15,443 bases of DNA from an uncultured Alphaproteobacteria bacterium (GTDB lineage: Bacteria > Pseudomonadota > Alphaproteobacteria > RUG11792), in NCBI GenBank assembly GCA_958448685.1, contig CAUDEV010000024.1:1-15443 (forward strand), in the 5' to 3' direction. The translations under genes were made by a program, and so were the position numbers. This document shows positions 14,321 through 15,443 of this stretch, piece by piece. The first letter of the stretch is position 1. Each line of letters opens with the position of its first letter. The notes beneath the pieces were generated by a model. It worked only from the letters and a program-made list of their open reading frames with translations, did not search any database and was not told the DNA's origin.

Positions 14321-15443
14321 ATGAATGTTATTTTTTCAGAGTCTGTTGATTTTGCTTCATCAAATACTATAATTATTGTCTCAAATGATTCAAATACAAA
14401 TTTTATCAATGGTACTTTAAAAACAATTTTGGGTTCCTCTTATTCTGATAACATTATTTCAGAGAATAATTTTCTTGATTATAAAAATATAAGATCATTT
14501 AATACGATTTTAAACGGGGAATTGAAGGATATAATTATCGTTGGTGCTGGAAAGAAAAATTTATTAACAAGAGCAAGTCTTGAAAAATTAGGTGGTTATA
14601 TTTTCACAAATATAAAAAATAAAAATGCCAAAATCTCTCTTTTTAATAATGTTGAATTTGTTGGAAATGAAGCAGCTGCAGCTTATTTGGTTTCAGGGAT
14701 TATATTAAAAAGCTGGAAATTTGAGAAATATAAGACAGAAAAAAATGTTTTGAATATCGAACAAATCGAGGTAAAAACTGCATATCCGGAAATAAATCGA
14801 AAGGCATATGATCATTTGAATATGGTGAAAGAAGGGGTGTTTACTGTTCGAGAAATGGTGACAGAGCCTGCAAATGTGATGGATCCAGATCAAATGCTTG
14901 AGGAAGCCAAGAATTTAAAAAAATTGGGGATAAAAATATCTGTTTTGGATAGAAAAGATATGGCAAAATTAGGAATGAATGCTATTCTTGGAGTTTCAAA
15001 AGGTAGTGATAACCCGGCATATCTCATCGCAATGGAATATAGAACTGATAAAAATAAGGATACGATAGCTTTGGTTGGAAAAGGACTGACTTTTGATTCC
15101 GGAGGACTATGTCTCAAGCCTTCGAAAGGAATGGGAGATATGAAAGGCGATATGACAGGAGCTGCAGTTGTTATTGGAACCTTAAAAGCATTAGCCTTAC
15201 AAAAAGCGAAGGTGAATGTCGTTGGAGTTATTGGCATTGTGGAAAACATGATTTCAGGAAAAGCTCAGAAACCAGGTGATGTTGTCCTTTCTATGTCTGG
15301 AAAAACTATAGAAGTAGATAACACAGATGCTGAAGGCAGGTTAGTTTTAGCTGATGTATTGTGGTATACGAAAACAGAATATAAGCCAAAAGTTATAATC
15401 GATTTTGCAACATTAACTGGAGCAATACAAATTGCTTTAGGCC
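14321..15443 (+). CDS. pepA: Leucyl aminopeptidase (M17 family), cut by the window end
   Basis: A hexameric dizinc/manganese exopeptidase that removes N-terminal residues, mainly leucine, in the cytoplasm. 374 codons are present of the usual ~500. The N-terminal macro-like domain (about 1-165; DIIIVGAGKK) is followed by the catalytic domain. It carries VTEPANVMDP, LVGKGLTFDSGGLCLKP with metal ligands K254 and D259, GDMTGAAVV with D277, and NTDAEGRLVLAD with D336, E338 and the catalytic R340. All residues of the metal site visible in the window are intact. ATG 14321 lies 71 bases after the regulator gene, with the 17-bp palindrome between them. The reading frame continues past 15443. In E. coli PepA also binds DNA; whether this one does is unknown. 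Confidence 0.96.
   Translation, partial: MNVIFSESVDFASSNTIIIVSNDSNTNFINGTLKTILGSSYSDNIISENNFLDYKNIRSFNTILNGELKDIIIVGAGKKNLLTRASLEKLGGYIFTNIKNKNAKISLFNNVEFVGNEAAAAYLVSGIILKSWKFEKYKTEKNVLNIEQIEVKTAYPEINRKAYDHLNMVKEGVFTVREMVTEPANVMDPDQMLEEAKNLKKLGIKISVLDRKDMAKLGMNAILGVSKGSDNPAYLIAMEYRTDKNKDTIALVGKGLTFDSGGLCLKPSKGMGDMKGDMTGAAVVIGTLKALALQKAKVNVVGVIGIVENMISGKAQKPGDVVLSMSGKTIEVDNTDAEGRLVLADVLWYTKTEYKPKVIIDFATLTGAIQIALG

Overview
The window looks like a stretch of chromosome from an AT-rich alphaproteobacterium, probably a host-associated lineage of the Holosporales/Rickettsiales kind. That placement is an inference. It rests on an alphaproteobacterial-style RNase E, the CarD and TIGR02300 (FYDLN-type) proteins, an LdtR-like MarR regulator, a DksA of alphaproteobacterial layout, the low GC content, and fossil insertion-sequence and gene remnants among otherwise tightly packed genes. 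No tRNA, rRNA or CRISPR array was found.

Layout. Bases 1-864 hold no intact gene. The first ~560 bases are visibly richer in GC than the rest, carry a possible minus-strand remnant of a ROK-type sugar kinase, and contain a 17-bp-stem hairpin. A second hairpin with a GCAA loop lies in the leader region of rne. From 880 come rne (RNase E) and, 1 nt later, a secreted M48 metalloprotease with a TPR-like tail. The tail's end overlaps a convergent gene for a small secreted protein of unknown function. A divergent gene then encodes a CitMHS_2/NhaD-like membrane antiporter, followed by CarD.

Bases 6707-8062 are a gene graveyard. They contain a shrunken, frameshifted IS256-family transposase. This fossil is interrupted by a 67-bp MITE-like element with inverted termini and a 6-bp target duplication, and removing the element restores the transposase reading frame exactly. 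This nested insertion is the strongest unusual observation in the window. A good candidate promoter (8000-8028) then starts the TIGR02300 protein-trpS unit.

Bases 9421-13650 form dense cassettes: a secreted coiled-coil protein, a CorC/HlyC-type CBS membrane protein and a carboxylesterase (touching or overlapping ends); then dksA, era and a small NuoJ-like membrane protein (overlapping ends). The window finishes with an LdtR-like MarR regulator, a 17-bp palindrome that looks like an operator, and the first 374 codons of pepA (leucyl aminopeptidase), cut by the window edge.

The intact genes are mostly housekeeping: RNA decay (rne), ribosome assembly (era), transcription control at RNA polymerase (carD, dksA), tRNA charging (trpS), envelope proteolysis and ion handling. 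I did not find a convincing new defence or secretion system. The novelty lies in the small mobile element, the palindromes, the orphan NuoJ-like gene and several unrecognised secreted proteins.
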